This document shows, piece after piece, positions 1 through 6,333 of a stretch of 6,404 nt of DNA (position 1 is its first letter; every line of letters starts with the position of its first letter). The position numbers were made by a program, and so were the translations under genes. Origin of the DNA: Actinomycetes bacterium (GTDB taxonomy: Bacteria; Actinomycetota; Actinomycetes; S36-B12; UBA5976); NCBI GenBank assembly GCA_021784375.1, contig JAJXSV010000122.1, positions 1 to 6,404 of the forward strand. The letters run 5' to 3'. The notes under the pieces are model-generated. The model was not told where the DNA came from, did not search any database, and saw only the letters and a list, made by a program, of their open reading frames with translations.

Positions 1-944
1 ACCGTCGCGAAAGGGTCAACCGTGGCGCGACCGATGGCCACATGCCGGTCGGCATTGCGCACGAATGCCGCCACCGCGCGCGAGAGCGCGAAGCGCCCGA
101 CCGTCACCACCACCTCGGGGCGCAACTCCGGATCGTCGAGGCAAGCCAGGTAGTGGGTGATGGCGCAGACGCCAAGCCGCGCACCGCTTCCCGGCTCCGC
201 CAACACCGGCCAGCCCAGGTGCGTTGCGAACGCCTGCACATCGGCCGCCTGTGCGGGGTCGGAGGTGATGATGACGCCTTTGGGCGTGGCACCGCCGCTG
301 GGCCAGATTCCCGACCAGTTGCCGCGCGGTACCGCTGCCGAATGGCGAGGAGCCGCCACCGGCGGCAGGGCGTCGGTCCAGGAGGCACCACCGTCACCGG
401 GCACGAGCGGCTCAGCGAAGGGGAGGTTGATATGGACGGCACCCGGAGCCGTGGTGGCGTTGCCATGCGCAGCTGCCACCGCATCCGCGATGAGGCCCCG
501 CCAATGCACGTCGGGTTGGTTGGTGGCAATCGCGCTGTCGAAGGATTTCAGCACGGCCACGCCGAAGATCTCATGCTGGTTGATGGTCTGGTTGGCACCC
601 TTGCCGCGCAGAGTGGCAGGGCGATCCGCCGTGAGCAGGATCAGCGGCACACCGGCTTCGGTGGCCTCGAACGCTGCGGCATGGAAGTGCGCCGCTGCTG
701 TGCCCGACGTGCACACGACGGCCACAGCGGCGGCCCTGCGCTTGGCCAGGCCCAGTGCGAGGAAGGCAGCCGAACGCTCATCGACGCGCACATGCAGGCG
801 CAGCTTGTTGGCGGCGGCCGCCTGCGCCAGGGCGATGGAAAGGGGACCATTGCGCGAGCCCGGGGCGAGCACCACTTCATCGATGCCGCTGCGCAACAGT
901 CCGTCGACGAGCGCTCGCGCCTGCGCTGTGCTCGGATTCGTCAT
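1..944 (-). CDS. menD: MenD, SEPHCHC synthase (partial, N-terminal 314 residues)
   Basis: MenD is a thiamine-diphosphate enzyme that adds the succinic semialdehyde unit from 2-oxoglutarate to isochorismate, giving SEPHCHC, the committed step of classical menaquinone synthesis. The reading frame starts at an ATG (944-942) whose first bases overlap the menC stop (ATGA) and stays open to the left edge. A purine-rich GGGGG stretch lies about five bases upstream. Seen in the translation: the substrate-binding APGSRNGPLS motif (residues 27-36); HVRVDERSAAF (51-61), whose Glu56 matches the family's catalytic cofactor-activating glutamate; CTSGTAAAHFH (78-88); and LTADRPATLRGKGANQT (104-120), a strong MenD signature. 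The middle domain follows, with VVTVGRFALSRAV near 279-291. Family members are about 550 residues, so the C-terminal cofactor-binding domain lies outside the window. Nothing suggests the gene is broken. Confidence 0.96.
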   Translation of the reverse strand, partial: MTNPSTAQARALVDGLLRSGIDEVVLAPGSRNGPLSIALAQAAAANKLRLHVRVDERSAAFLALGLAKRRAAAVAVVCTSGTAAAHFHAAAFEATEAGVPLILLTADRPATLRGKGANQTINQHEIFGVAVLKSFDSAIATNQPDVHWRGLIADAVAAAHGNATTAPGAVHINLPFAEPLVPGDGGASWTDALPPVAAPRHSAAVPRGNWSGIWPSGGATPKGVIITSDPAQAADVQAFATHLGWPVLAEPGSGARLGVCAITHYLACLDDPELRPEVVVTVGRFALSRAVAAFVRNADRHVAIGRATVDPFAT

Positions 945-1942
945 CTCGCCCCCTGCCCGGCAATGCCGGCATGCTGCCATGCCCGCAGGAAGCGCGCACG
1001 CCAACGCTCTCGCATTTCCTGGTCGACCAGACCGGCCGGGTCGGGTTGCGAGGGAGCGGCCCGCGTCACGCGCAGTTCGCCGGCACTGATCTGCTGCGGT
1101 TGCGACACCACATCGTGGGCCAGCAGCGAGCCCGTGCCCAGCCCGCAGGCGAGTGGCAGCTCCGGCAGGGCCCCGGCCAGCCACAGCCCGCTGGCCAAGC
1201 CCACGGAACTGTCGAGACTGCCGGACACCACGACCGGAAGAGCGCAGCGCGCGGCCAGTTCGAGCGCGGGGATCACACCACCGAGGGGGATGGACTTGAA
1301 GACGGCCACATCGGCCACTCCGCGCAGTGCGGCAACGGCCCCGACGGGGTCGTCGCTGAGACGGATGCCTTCATCAACGGCCACCCGCACATCGCTGCGG
1401 CGTCGCAGTTCGCGCAGCTCCATGCGGTCCGCCACCGGCTGTTCCACATACTCAAGGCCACCGGCGATGGCGTCGAGGACGGCGATGCGCTCCACGGCTT
1501 GAGCCAGCGTCCAGCGCTGGTTGGTGTCGATGCGGATCGCACCCTGCACGCCAGCATCATCGAGGGCCTCGCGGATGGCGGCCACACGCTCCACGTCCTC
1601 GTCGAAGTCGGGCGCACCCACCTTGGTCTTGATGGTGGTGCAGCCCTGCTGCAGTGCCTCCTCCACCAACCGGCGCGTGGTTTCGACGTCGCTGCTGGGA
1701 ATGATGGCGTTGACCGGCACGCGCTCTCGCAGGAGCGGCGGCCACCTGCCGTACGCCTGCTCCAACGCAGCCGCCAGCCAGCGTCCGGCATGGGCATCAC
1801 TGTGATCGGCGAAGGGCGCGAATTCCCCCCACCCCGAGGGACCCTCGATGAGCAGGCCCTCGCGCACCGTCACGCCCCGGAATTCCCGGCGCAGCGGCAG
1901 CGCGAAAACCCGCGCGTTGGCAAGGACCTCGTCGGGCGTCAC
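941..1942 (-). CDS. menC: MenC, o-succinylbenzoate synthase
   Basis: MenC belongs to the enolase superfamily and dehydrates SHCHC to o-succinylbenzoate in the cytoplasm. The 333-residue protein has the complete active-site set of the superfamily: the KxK pair (Lys105 and Lys107 in TIKTKVG), the three metal ligands Asp139 (RIDTNQRW), Glu167 (YVEQP) and Asp190 (AVDEG), and the opposite catalytic lysine Lys216 (VFKSIPLGG). The capping domain is at residues 1-80 and the barrel follows. The GTG start (1942-1940) overlaps the menB stop as GTGA, and no clear ribosome binding site precedes it (the upstream bases read ATTCCCCAAGCGCCC). Translation is therefore probably coupled to menB. Its stop overlaps the menD start by four bases. 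Some relatives are N-succinylamino acid racemases with or without OSB synthase activity, but the men gene context makes OSB synthase the clear choice. Confidence 0.96.
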   Translation of the reverse strand: MTPDEVLANARVFALPLRREFRGVTVREGLLIEGPSGWGEFAPFADHSDAHAGRWLAAALEQAYGRWPPLLRERVPVNAIIPSSDVETTRRLVEEALQQGCTTIKTKVGAPDFDEDVERVAAIREALDDAGVQGAIRIDTNQRWTLAQAVERIAVLDAIAGGLEYVEQPVADRMELRELRRRSDVRVAVDEGIRLSDDPVGAVAALRGVADVAVFKSIPLGGVIPALELAARCALPVVVSGSLDSSVGLASGLWLAGALPELPLACGLGTGSLLAHDVVSQPQQISAGELRVTRAAPSQPDPAGLVDQEMRERWRARFLRAWQHAGIAGQGAR

Positions 1943-2871
1943 GGGCGCTTGGGGAATCGTCCGAAGTCGGGGCGACGCTTCTCCTTGTAGGCGTTGCGGC
2001 CTTCCTGCGCCTCCTCCGACATGTAGAAGAGGAGGGTCGCGTCACCTGCCAATTGCTGCACACCGGCCAGGCCATCGTCGGCGGCGTTGTGCGAGGCCTT
2101 GAGCATGCGCAGGGCCAATGGCGAGTACTGGAGCATCTCGCGTGCGTACTGCACGGTGGCGATCTCAAGATCGGCCAGCGGCACCACCTCGTTCACCAGA
2201 CCCCAGTCGTAGGCCTGCGCCGCGCCGTACTGACGGCAGGTGAACCACACCTCACGGGAGCGCTTCTGGCCGACAGTTGCGGCAAGTAGGCCCGAGCCGT
2301 AGCCGCCGTCGAAGGAGCCGACGCGCGGACCGGTCTGCCCGAAGCGTGCGTTGTCGGCCGCGATGGACAGATCGCACACCACATGCAGCACGTGGCCGCC
2401 ACCGATGGCGTAGCCGGCCACCATGGCGATCACGGGCTTGGGCGTGCGCCGGATCTGCACCTGCAGGTCAAGGACGTTGAGGCGGCCGATACCCGCCTTG
2501 GCGACGTCATCGCCACCGATGTAGCCGTCGTCGCCACGGATCACCTGGTCGCCACCCGAGCAGAAGGCCCAATCACCCTGGCCGGTGAGAATGATGACAC
2601 CGATCGAGGGGTCATCCCTCGCCACATCGAAGGCCTGCTTGAGCTCGACGATGGTCTGCGGCCGGAAGGCGTTGCGCTTATGGGGCCGGTTGATGGTGAT
2701 CTTGGCGATGCCTTCGTCCTCACCGGTGGACACCTCGTAGCGGATATCCGAGTACTCACCGCGGGTCTGCCAGGCGCAGGCCGGCGTGATCGACGAGTAG
2801 GCCGGATCCTGGGCCGCTGGTGACGACGGGTCCACCACTGGTGGCAGGAGGTACCGGGTTCGCGTATCCAC
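1939..2871 (-). CDS. menB: MenB, 1,4-dihydroxy-2-naphthoyl-CoA synthase
   Basis: MenB is a crotonase-fold enzyme that cyclises o-succinylbenzoyl-CoA to DHNA-CoA. The 310-residue product contains the family signatures: [11 protein letters not shown] (61-71), the oxyanion-hole region FCSGGDQ (103-109), [11 protein letters not shown] (153-163), [10 protein letters not shown] (166-175), [16 protein letters not shown] (177-192) with the catalytic Ser186 and Asp188, and a C-terminal [15 protein letters not shown] segment (281-295) whose Tyr283 matches the tyrosine that reaches into the neighbouring subunit. Gly181 sits where Mycobacterium tuberculosis MenB has its Asp185, so this looks like the bicarbonate-dependent, E. 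coli-like type (inference). The GTG start at 2871 was chosen because AAAGGA lies nine bases upstream. It gives roughly 25 more N-terminal residues than E. coli MenB, with no ATG until residue 150. This is the first gene of the leftward men operon. Confidence 0.97.
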   Translation of the reverse strand: MDTRTRYLLPPVVDPSSPAAQDPAYSSITPACAWQTRGEYSDIRYEVSTGEDEGIAKITINRPHKRNAFRPQTIVELKQAFDVARDDPSIGVIILTGQGDWAFCSGGDQVIRGDDGYIGGDDVAKAGIGRLNVLDLQVQIRRTPKPVIAMVAGYAIGGGHVLHVVCDLSIAADNARFGQTGPRVGSFDGGYGSGLLAATVGQKRSREVWFTCRQYGAAQAYDWGLVNEVVPLADLEIATVQYAREMLQYSPLALRMLKASHNAADDGLAGVQQLAGDATLLFYMSEEAQEGRNAYKEKRRPDFGRFPKRP

Positions 2872-2880
2872 TGGAGGGAA

Positions 2881-2886
2881 TCCTTT
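2881..2886 (-). promoter_or_regulatory. Ribosome binding site of menB
   Basis: On the minus strand the sequence reads AAAGGA, then nine bases, then the GTG at 2871. This is the best Shine-Dalgarno match near the menB start. It supports the GTG as the true start over internal alternatives such as the GTG codons at residues 12 and 13. The menE start on the other side of the same gap has no comparable site. Confidence 0.65.
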
Positions 2887-2897
2887 CGTTCGCCGCC

Positions 2898-2904
2898 TAG
2901 GCTA
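2898..2904. promoter_or_regulatory. Candidate symmetric -10 element shared by the divergent menB and menE promoters
   Basis: The 40 bases between menB and menE contain TAGGCTA, which fits TAnnnTA. It reads TAGGCT on the plus strand (2898-2903) and TAGCCT on the minus strand (2904-2899), and both fit the TAnnnT -10 pattern common in Actinobacteria. With the usual 6-8 base distance to the start of transcription, the plus-strand RNA would begin at or within a couple of bases of the menE ATG at 2912. The minus-strand RNA would begin near 2892, leaving a leader of about 20 bases that holds the menB AAAGGA site. No convincing -35 hexamer is visible on either side. The assignment is by pattern and position only. 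Confidence 0.45.
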
Positions 2905-2911
2905 TCCGGCG

Positions 2912-4066
2912 ATGTCCAACCTTGTACTTTCCCTGCAGCCGGGCCCCAGCGGGGTCCGTGACGCCGTCGTGCACCTACGCGAGGCGCTCAACGGTGGTCC
3001 ATCGGTGATGCTCCTGCCGGACCGCGTCGACACGCCGCCCACCGGCCGCAGGACCTCGCAGGGCTGCGTCGTGCTGGCCACCAGTGGCTCCACCGGAGAG
3101 GCCCGGGGCGTCGAACTGGATGCGGACGCCCTGCACGCCAGCGCTCGCCTGGCGGAGGCGCAACTGGGCGGACCGGGGCTCTGGCTGACCGCGATTCCGG
3201 TCAGCGGTGCCGGAGGGCTCAACACCGTGGTCCGCTCACTGCTCAACGGCCACGACCCGGTGGTGTGGGAAGGCATTGCCGGCGCGGCACATTTCGACGG
3301 TCGCGCCATCCTTCCCTCGCTCCGCATGCTGCGCAGCCGAGCCAGTGCCGCCGGCCTGCGTGCCTACACCTCGCTGGTTCCCACGCAGGTGGCGCGTCTG
3401 CTCTCCTTCGCCAATGTTGATGATCTCGACTCCATCGAGGCCCTGAGGGAACTGGCGCACCTCGATGCAGTGCTCATCGGGGCGGACGCGCTCAGCGATC
3501 AACTGCGCATAGCCCTGCGCGGCTACGGCATCCACTTCATCACCACCTACGGTGCCACTGAGACCTGCGGAGGCTGCGTGTACGACAACCGTCCCTTCGC
3601 GGATACGCGTGTGGAGATCGAGGGCGAGGAACCCGGCCGCGTGGTCATCGCCGGGCCCACGGTGGCGTCGCGCTATCTTGACGACGACCCCGACCTCGCG
3701 CACCGTCAGTGGCGCTCCAATGACATCGGTCGCTGGCGGCTGGGTCATCTCGAACTCGTCGGCCGCCTTGATGATGTGGTGAAGGTGGGCGGTGTGGCGT
3801 TGGCGCTCCCGCTCATCGCCAACGCCCTTCGTGCCCTCGCCGGCACGGAGGACATCGCGGTGCTGGCGCGTGACGATGCCGAGTGGGGCCACGTGCCGGT
3901 TGCCTTCGTAGCCAACTGTGCTCTCAGTGACGCCACGCTGCGCCAGTATGCGGCCTCTGCTACGGGCCGCACCTCCATCCCGCTCGACATCGTGCGGGTG
4001 AGCCAGCTTCCCTTGCTGTCCAACGGCAAACTGGATCGGCAACAACTTCTGGCGATGGTGAAGTAG
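2912..4066 (+). CDS. menE: MenE, o-succinylbenzoate-CoA ligase
   Basis: MenE is an ANL-superfamily (acyl-CoA synthetase) enzyme that activates o-succinylbenzoate with ATP and joins it to CoA, feeding MenB. The 384-residue protein is shorter than the 450-490 residues of E. coli or Bacillus MenE, as is usual in Actinobacteria. Visible motifs: phosphate loop TSGSTGEARGV (57-67); TTYGATETCGGCVYD (211-225), matching the family's TYGMSET-type adenylation motif; SNDIGRW (269-275) with the conserved Asp271; GRLDDVVKVGG (284-294) at the hinge between domains; and LSNGKLDR (369-376) with the catalytic Lys373. The lysine normally found near the end of the phosphate loop (PKG) is Arg65 here. The ATG start has no ribosome binding site upstream, and a -10-like TAGGCT lies eight bases before it, suggesting a leaderless message. 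menA follows directly after the stop. Confidence 0.95.
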   Translation: MSNLVLSLQPGPSGVRDAVVHLREALNGGPSVMLLPDRVDTPPTGRRTSQGCVVLATSGSTGEARGVELDADALHASARLAEAQLGGPGLWLTAIPVSGAGGLNTVVRSLLNGHDPVVWEGIAGAAHFDGRAILPSLRMLRSRASAAGLRAYTSLVPTQVARLLSFANVDDLDSIEALRELAHLDAVLIGADALSDQLRIALRGYGIHFITTYGATETCGGCVYDNRPFADTRVEIEGEEPGRVVIAGPTVASRYLDDDPDLAHRQWRSNDIGRWRLGHLELVGRLDDVVKVGGVALALPLIANALRALAGTEDIAVLARDDAEWGHVPVAFVANCALSDATLRQYAASATGRTSIPLDIVRVSQLPLLSNGKLDRQQLLAMVK

Positions 4067-4963
4067 TTGGCCACCCCATCACAGTGGCTGTCGGCGACGC
4101 GGCCGCGCACTCTGCCCGCCGCCGCCGCACCGGTGGTCGTGGGCTGGGCCAGTGCCTGGCACGACTCGCAGGGCCGCGGTGTCTCCCACCTACAGGCACT
4201 GCTCGCGCTGATCGTCGCCCTCGCGCTGCAGGTCGGCGTCAACTTCTCCAACGATTACAGCGACGGCATTCGCGGTACGGATGAAGTGCGCGTGGGTCCG
4301 GTACGGCTGGTCGGTCAGAAGCTGGCCCCGCCGTCGCAAGTGAAGGCGATGGCGTTCCTGTGCTTCGGCGTCGCCGCGGGGGTGGGCCTGCTGGTGGTGG
4401 CCCTGACGGGCGAATGGCAGATGATCGTGCTCGGCGCCCTGGCCATCGTGTCCGCCTGGTTCTACACCGGTGGCAAGAACCCCTACGGCTACCAAGGCCT
4501 GGGCGAACTCTTCGTCTTCGTGTGGTTCGGTCTGGTGGCGGTACAGGGCACGGTGTTCGTGCTGCTCCACCGCACCACCGCGCTGGGCTGGCTCTTCGGT
4601 ATCGGCGCCGGGGCCCTCTCATGTGCGCTGCTTGTCGCCAACAACCTGCGTGATGTGCCCACGGACACCATGTCGGGCAAGCACACGCTGGCCGTCCGCC
4701 TCGGTGCCGCCAATACGCGCTGGCTCTACATCGGTCTGGTCTGGCTGGCGCTCCTCATGCCCTTCGCGGCCATTGCCATCGGCAATACGCGCTGGCTGGC
4801 CCTGAGCCTGTTGGCGGCGCTTGTCGCCCACCGGCCGGGCTGGGCCGTGATCCGCGGCGCCGCGGGCCACGACCTGCTGCCGGTGCTTGCCAGGACCGGC
4901 CAGACCCTGCTGGTGTGGGCGGCCACCGTCAGTCTGGGCCTGGGTCTGGGCGCCAATTTCTGA
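4067..4963 (+). CDS. menA: MenA, 1,4-dihydroxy-2-naphthoate polyprenyltransferase
   Basis: MenA is a UbiA-superfamily integral membrane enzyme that replaces the carboxylate of DHNA with a polyprenyl chain, giving demethylmenaquinone. The 298 residues hold both prenyl-diphosphate and magnesium-binding motifs: NDYSDGIRGTD (62-72), followed by the MenA-typical RVGPVRLVGQ (75-84), and NNLRDVPTDTMSGKHTLAVRLG (two adjacent parts, 192-200 and 201-213). About eight hydrophobic segments are evident, roughly at 42-60, 94-112, 116-134, 145-167, 172-191, 217-239, 243-258 and 276-296. The start is a TTG placed directly after the menE TAG. The N-terminus ATPSQWLSATRPRTLPAAAA aligns with the usual MenA opening, which supports this start. 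There is no clear ribosome binding site, so translation probably depends on ribosomes finishing menE. Confidence 0.95.
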   Translation: MATPSQWLSATRPRTLPAAAAPVVVGWASAWHDSQGRGVSHLQALLALIVALALQVGVNFSNDYSDGIRGTDEVRVGPVRLVGQKLAPPSQVKAMAFLCFGVAAGVGLLVVALTGEWQMIVLGALAIVSAWFYTGGKNPYGYQGLGELFVFVWFGLVAVQGTVFVLLHRTTALGWLFGIGAGALSCALLVANNLRDVPTDTMSGKHTLAVRLGAANTRWLYIGLVWLALLMPFAAIAIGNTRWLALSLLAALVAHRPGWAVIRGAAGHDLLPVLARTGQTLLVWAATVSLGLGLGANF

Positions 4964-5051
4964 TGGCCTGACGCACTTCACGCCCTGGCCGGTATCAGGC
5001 GCGGTCGCCTTGCGCTAGGCACGTGCACCGAACCCGCGTAGACCAGCAGTG
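4964..5051. other. Gap between convergent genes; possible weak terminator hairpins
   Basis: These 88 bases separate the stop of menA from the stop of the converging DUF4229-type gene. Possible weak RNA structures are GCCTGA (4966-4971) pairing with TCAGGC (4995-5000) across a 23-base loop, a five-pair stem AGGCG-CGGT-CGCCT (4997-5010), and the short palindrome GCACGTGC (5019-5026). None is followed by a T-run on either strand, so a classical intrinsic terminator is not supported. A terminator acting on both operons would be expected here, but its mechanism cannot be read from the sequence. No open reading frame of interest lies in the gap. Confidence 0.3.
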
Positions 5052-5297
5052 TCAGTCCTCGTCTTCCTTGCGGGTGTCGGCTTCGATGCGGGCGTTGATG
5101 CGGGCGAAGAGCCCACCCACGGAACGTCCCAACTGATCGCGCTGCCGATCGAGCAGCACCAGCGAAAGCAGGCCGCTCACCAGGAACGCCACCACGGCCA
5201 ACGGAATGGAGCGGAGACCGAACAGATAGGCCACGGCGCCAACCGCGAGCAGCATGGCCAGGCGCAGGGTTGTGTAGCGGATGAATGCGAGCATCAC
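5052..5297 (-). CDS. Small DUF4229-type membrane protein
   Basis: This is an 81-residue protein of unknown function. It has a basic N-terminus (RYTTLRL), two hydrophobic segments (about 12-27 and 32-49) separated by a short GLRSIP turn, then LVLLDRQRDQLGRSVGG (47-63) and a charged C-terminal tail ending in RKEDED. The two-helix hairpin followed by a SLVLLxRQRD-like stretch matches my recollection of the actinobacterial DUF4229 family, often found near menaquinone or cytochrome c genes. The start is either the GTG at 5297, whose bases overlap the upstream stop (GTGA), or the ATG directly after it. GGAG lies 7 and 10 bases upstream of these respectively, so the sequence does not decide. It is the last gene of the leftward ccdA operon. 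A role in respiratory membrane assembly is only inferred from context. Confidence 0.85.
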   Translation of the reverse strand: MMLAFIRYTTLRLAMLLAVGAVAYLFGLRSIPLAVVAFLVSGLLSLVLLDRQRDQLGRSVGGLFARINARIEADTRKEDED

Positions 5298-5572
5298 TTG
5301 CCCTCTCCGCGATTGCGCCAGTCGCGCAGTCGCTTCTTCCAGACCTCATCGTCAAGGCTGCGCAGGAAGCGCGGGTCGTCGTCCGGCGCTGTGCTGCGAA
5401 TGCGACGCTGCCGTCCGAACACGAACCACAGCAGCGTCCCCACACCGGGCAGGAAGAGCGTGAGCAGCACCCAGGCGTAACGGGGCAGCACGTTGGGATT
5501 ACGCGTCATCGAGGCCTCGACGATGAAGTACAACCACACCGCCACCAGGATGAAGAAGAACAACGTGCGCAT
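5294..5572 (-). CDS. PLDc_N-domain (phospholipase D N-terminal-like) small membrane protein
   Basis: The 92-residue product has two membrane segments (about 3-20 and 31-52). The second carries the pattern YAWVLLTLFLPGVGTLLWFVFGR (shown here in parts: YAWVLLTLF at 32-40, LPGVGTLLW at 41-49, FVFGR at 50-54), typical of the PLDc_N family. In cardiolipin synthases this module precedes the catalytic HKD domains; here no HKD motif follows, so the protein is a stand-alone module without phospholipase activity. The tail (55-92) is soluble and charged. The ATG at 5572 shares one base with the ccdA stop (TGATG), and GGAAGG lies about ten bases upstream. The frame stays open far upstream, antisense-like through ccdA, but only this start gives the compact family-like protein. 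Its role is unknown; stand-alone copies are frequent beside men and cytochrome c genes in Actinobacteria (recalled, not searched). Confidence 0.88.
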   Translation of the reverse strand: MRTLFFFILVAVWLYFIVEASMTRNPNVLPRYAWVLLTLFLPGVGTLLWFVFGRQRRIRSTAPDDDPRFLRSLDDEVWKKRLRDWRNRGEGK

Positions 5573-6333
5573 CAGAGCGACACCTTCCAGAAGCCACTGG
5601 TCTGGATCCGCATCCAGATCGAGAGTTGGTCCCACATGCCCGTCATGAGGAGCAGGCCCAGCACGATGAGCATGACACCACCGAACTGCTGTACGCGATG
5701 ACGGCGCGTTCGCATCCAGCGCAGGGCACCAAGCGAGCGCTCGAAGAAGAGTCCGATGACGATGAAGGGCAGGCCCAACCCCAGGCTGTACAGCAGGGAC
5801 AGGAGGGCGCCACGCCAGGCACTGCCCTCGCTGAAGGCCAGTGTCTGCACTGCGGCCAGGGTGGGGCCCACGCAGGGAACCCAGCCCAAGCCGAAGGCGA
5901 CCCCCAGGAACGGCGACAGCAACACCCCGCCCCGACCGCGCATGCGCGGTCCAAACTCGCGTTCGAAGACGGGAATGCGACCGAGATAGGCCACACCCAG
6001 CAGCAGGACGAGCACACCCAGCCCCCGGGTGATCATGGACTGGTTCTGAGCCAACACCGAACCGATGCCCCCGAAGGCCACGCCGTAGGAGACGAAGAGG
6101 ATGCCGAAGCCGAGCGTGAAGCCGATGGTGCCGGCCAGGGCGCGGTTGCGATGGCCGTGGCCCTCCAGCAACTCGTCGGCGGACAGGCCGGTGATGAGCG
6201 AGATGTAGCCGGGAACCAGAGGAGCCACGCAGGGGCTGAGGAAGGAGACGAGTCCCGCCACGAACGCGAGTGGCATGGCAAGCAGCAGTGAACCGCTGGT
6301 GATGGTGTCCGTCGCGAGGGCGAGGACGGTCAT
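5572..6333 (-). CDS. ccdA: CcdA, cytochrome c biogenesis thiol-disulfide transporter
   Basis: CcdA is a six-helix membrane protein (DsbD transmembrane family) that passes electrons from cytoplasmic thioredoxin to an outward-facing thioredoxin-like partner. The partner keeps apocytochrome c cysteines reduced for heme attachment. The 253 residues contain the two redox-active cysteines in their family contexts: FLSPCVAPLVPGY (31-43, Cys35) and GLGWVPCVGPTL (148-159, Cys154). Six hydrophobic segments are seen near 14-36, 66-92, 101-118, 136-160, 175-196 and 216-234. The ATG start overlaps the stop of the upstream gene as ATGA, and a weak AAGGG lies about nine bases upstream. Downstream it is joined to the PLDc_N gene. 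The usual partners ResB and CcsA/CcsB do not follow, and no ResA/TlpA gene can be recognised in the visible upstream bases. Confidence 0.95.
   Translation of the reverse strand: MTVLALATDTITSGSLLLAMPLAFVAGLVSFLSPCVAPLVPGYISLITGLSADELLEGHGHRNRALAGTIGFTLGFGILFVSYGVAFGGIGSVLAQNQSMITRGLGVLVLLLGVAYLGRIPVFEREFGPRMRGRGGVLLSPFLGVAFGLGWVPCVGPTLAAVQTLAFSEGSAWRGALLSLLYSLGLGLPFIVIGLFFERSLGALRWMRTRRHRVQQFGGVMLIVLGLLLMTGMWDQLSIWMRIQTSGFWKVSL

Noticed and set aside
42..1502. A 486-codon open frame on the plus strand, and another at 755-1990, antisense to menD and menC
   Set aside because: Their translations are low-complexity Arg/Ala/Gly/Ser-rich with no recognisable motifs, while the opposite strand encodes complete MenD and MenC motif sets. 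Long antisense frames are expected in GC-rich coding DNA.
941..1942. N-succinylamino acid racemase or other enolase-superfamily function for the menC product
   Set aside because: All catalytic residues fit OSB synthase and the gene overlaps menB and menD on both sides; the racemase family cannot be excluded by motif alone, but context makes it unlikely as the main role.
4966..5000. GCCTGA/TCAGGC inverted repeat as an intrinsic terminator for menA
   Set aside because: The stem has six pairs with a 23-base loop and is not followed by a T-run, so it was kept only as a weak possibility within the gap description.
5019..5026. GCACGTGC palindrome as an operator
   Set aside because: An eight-base palindrome is likely by chance in GC-rich DNA, and it lies between two convergent 3' ends where no promoter is expected.
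5294..5572. Phospholipase D or cardiolipin synthase
   Set aside because: Only the N-terminal membrane module is present; no HxKxxxxD motif occurs in the 92 residues or in frame downstream.
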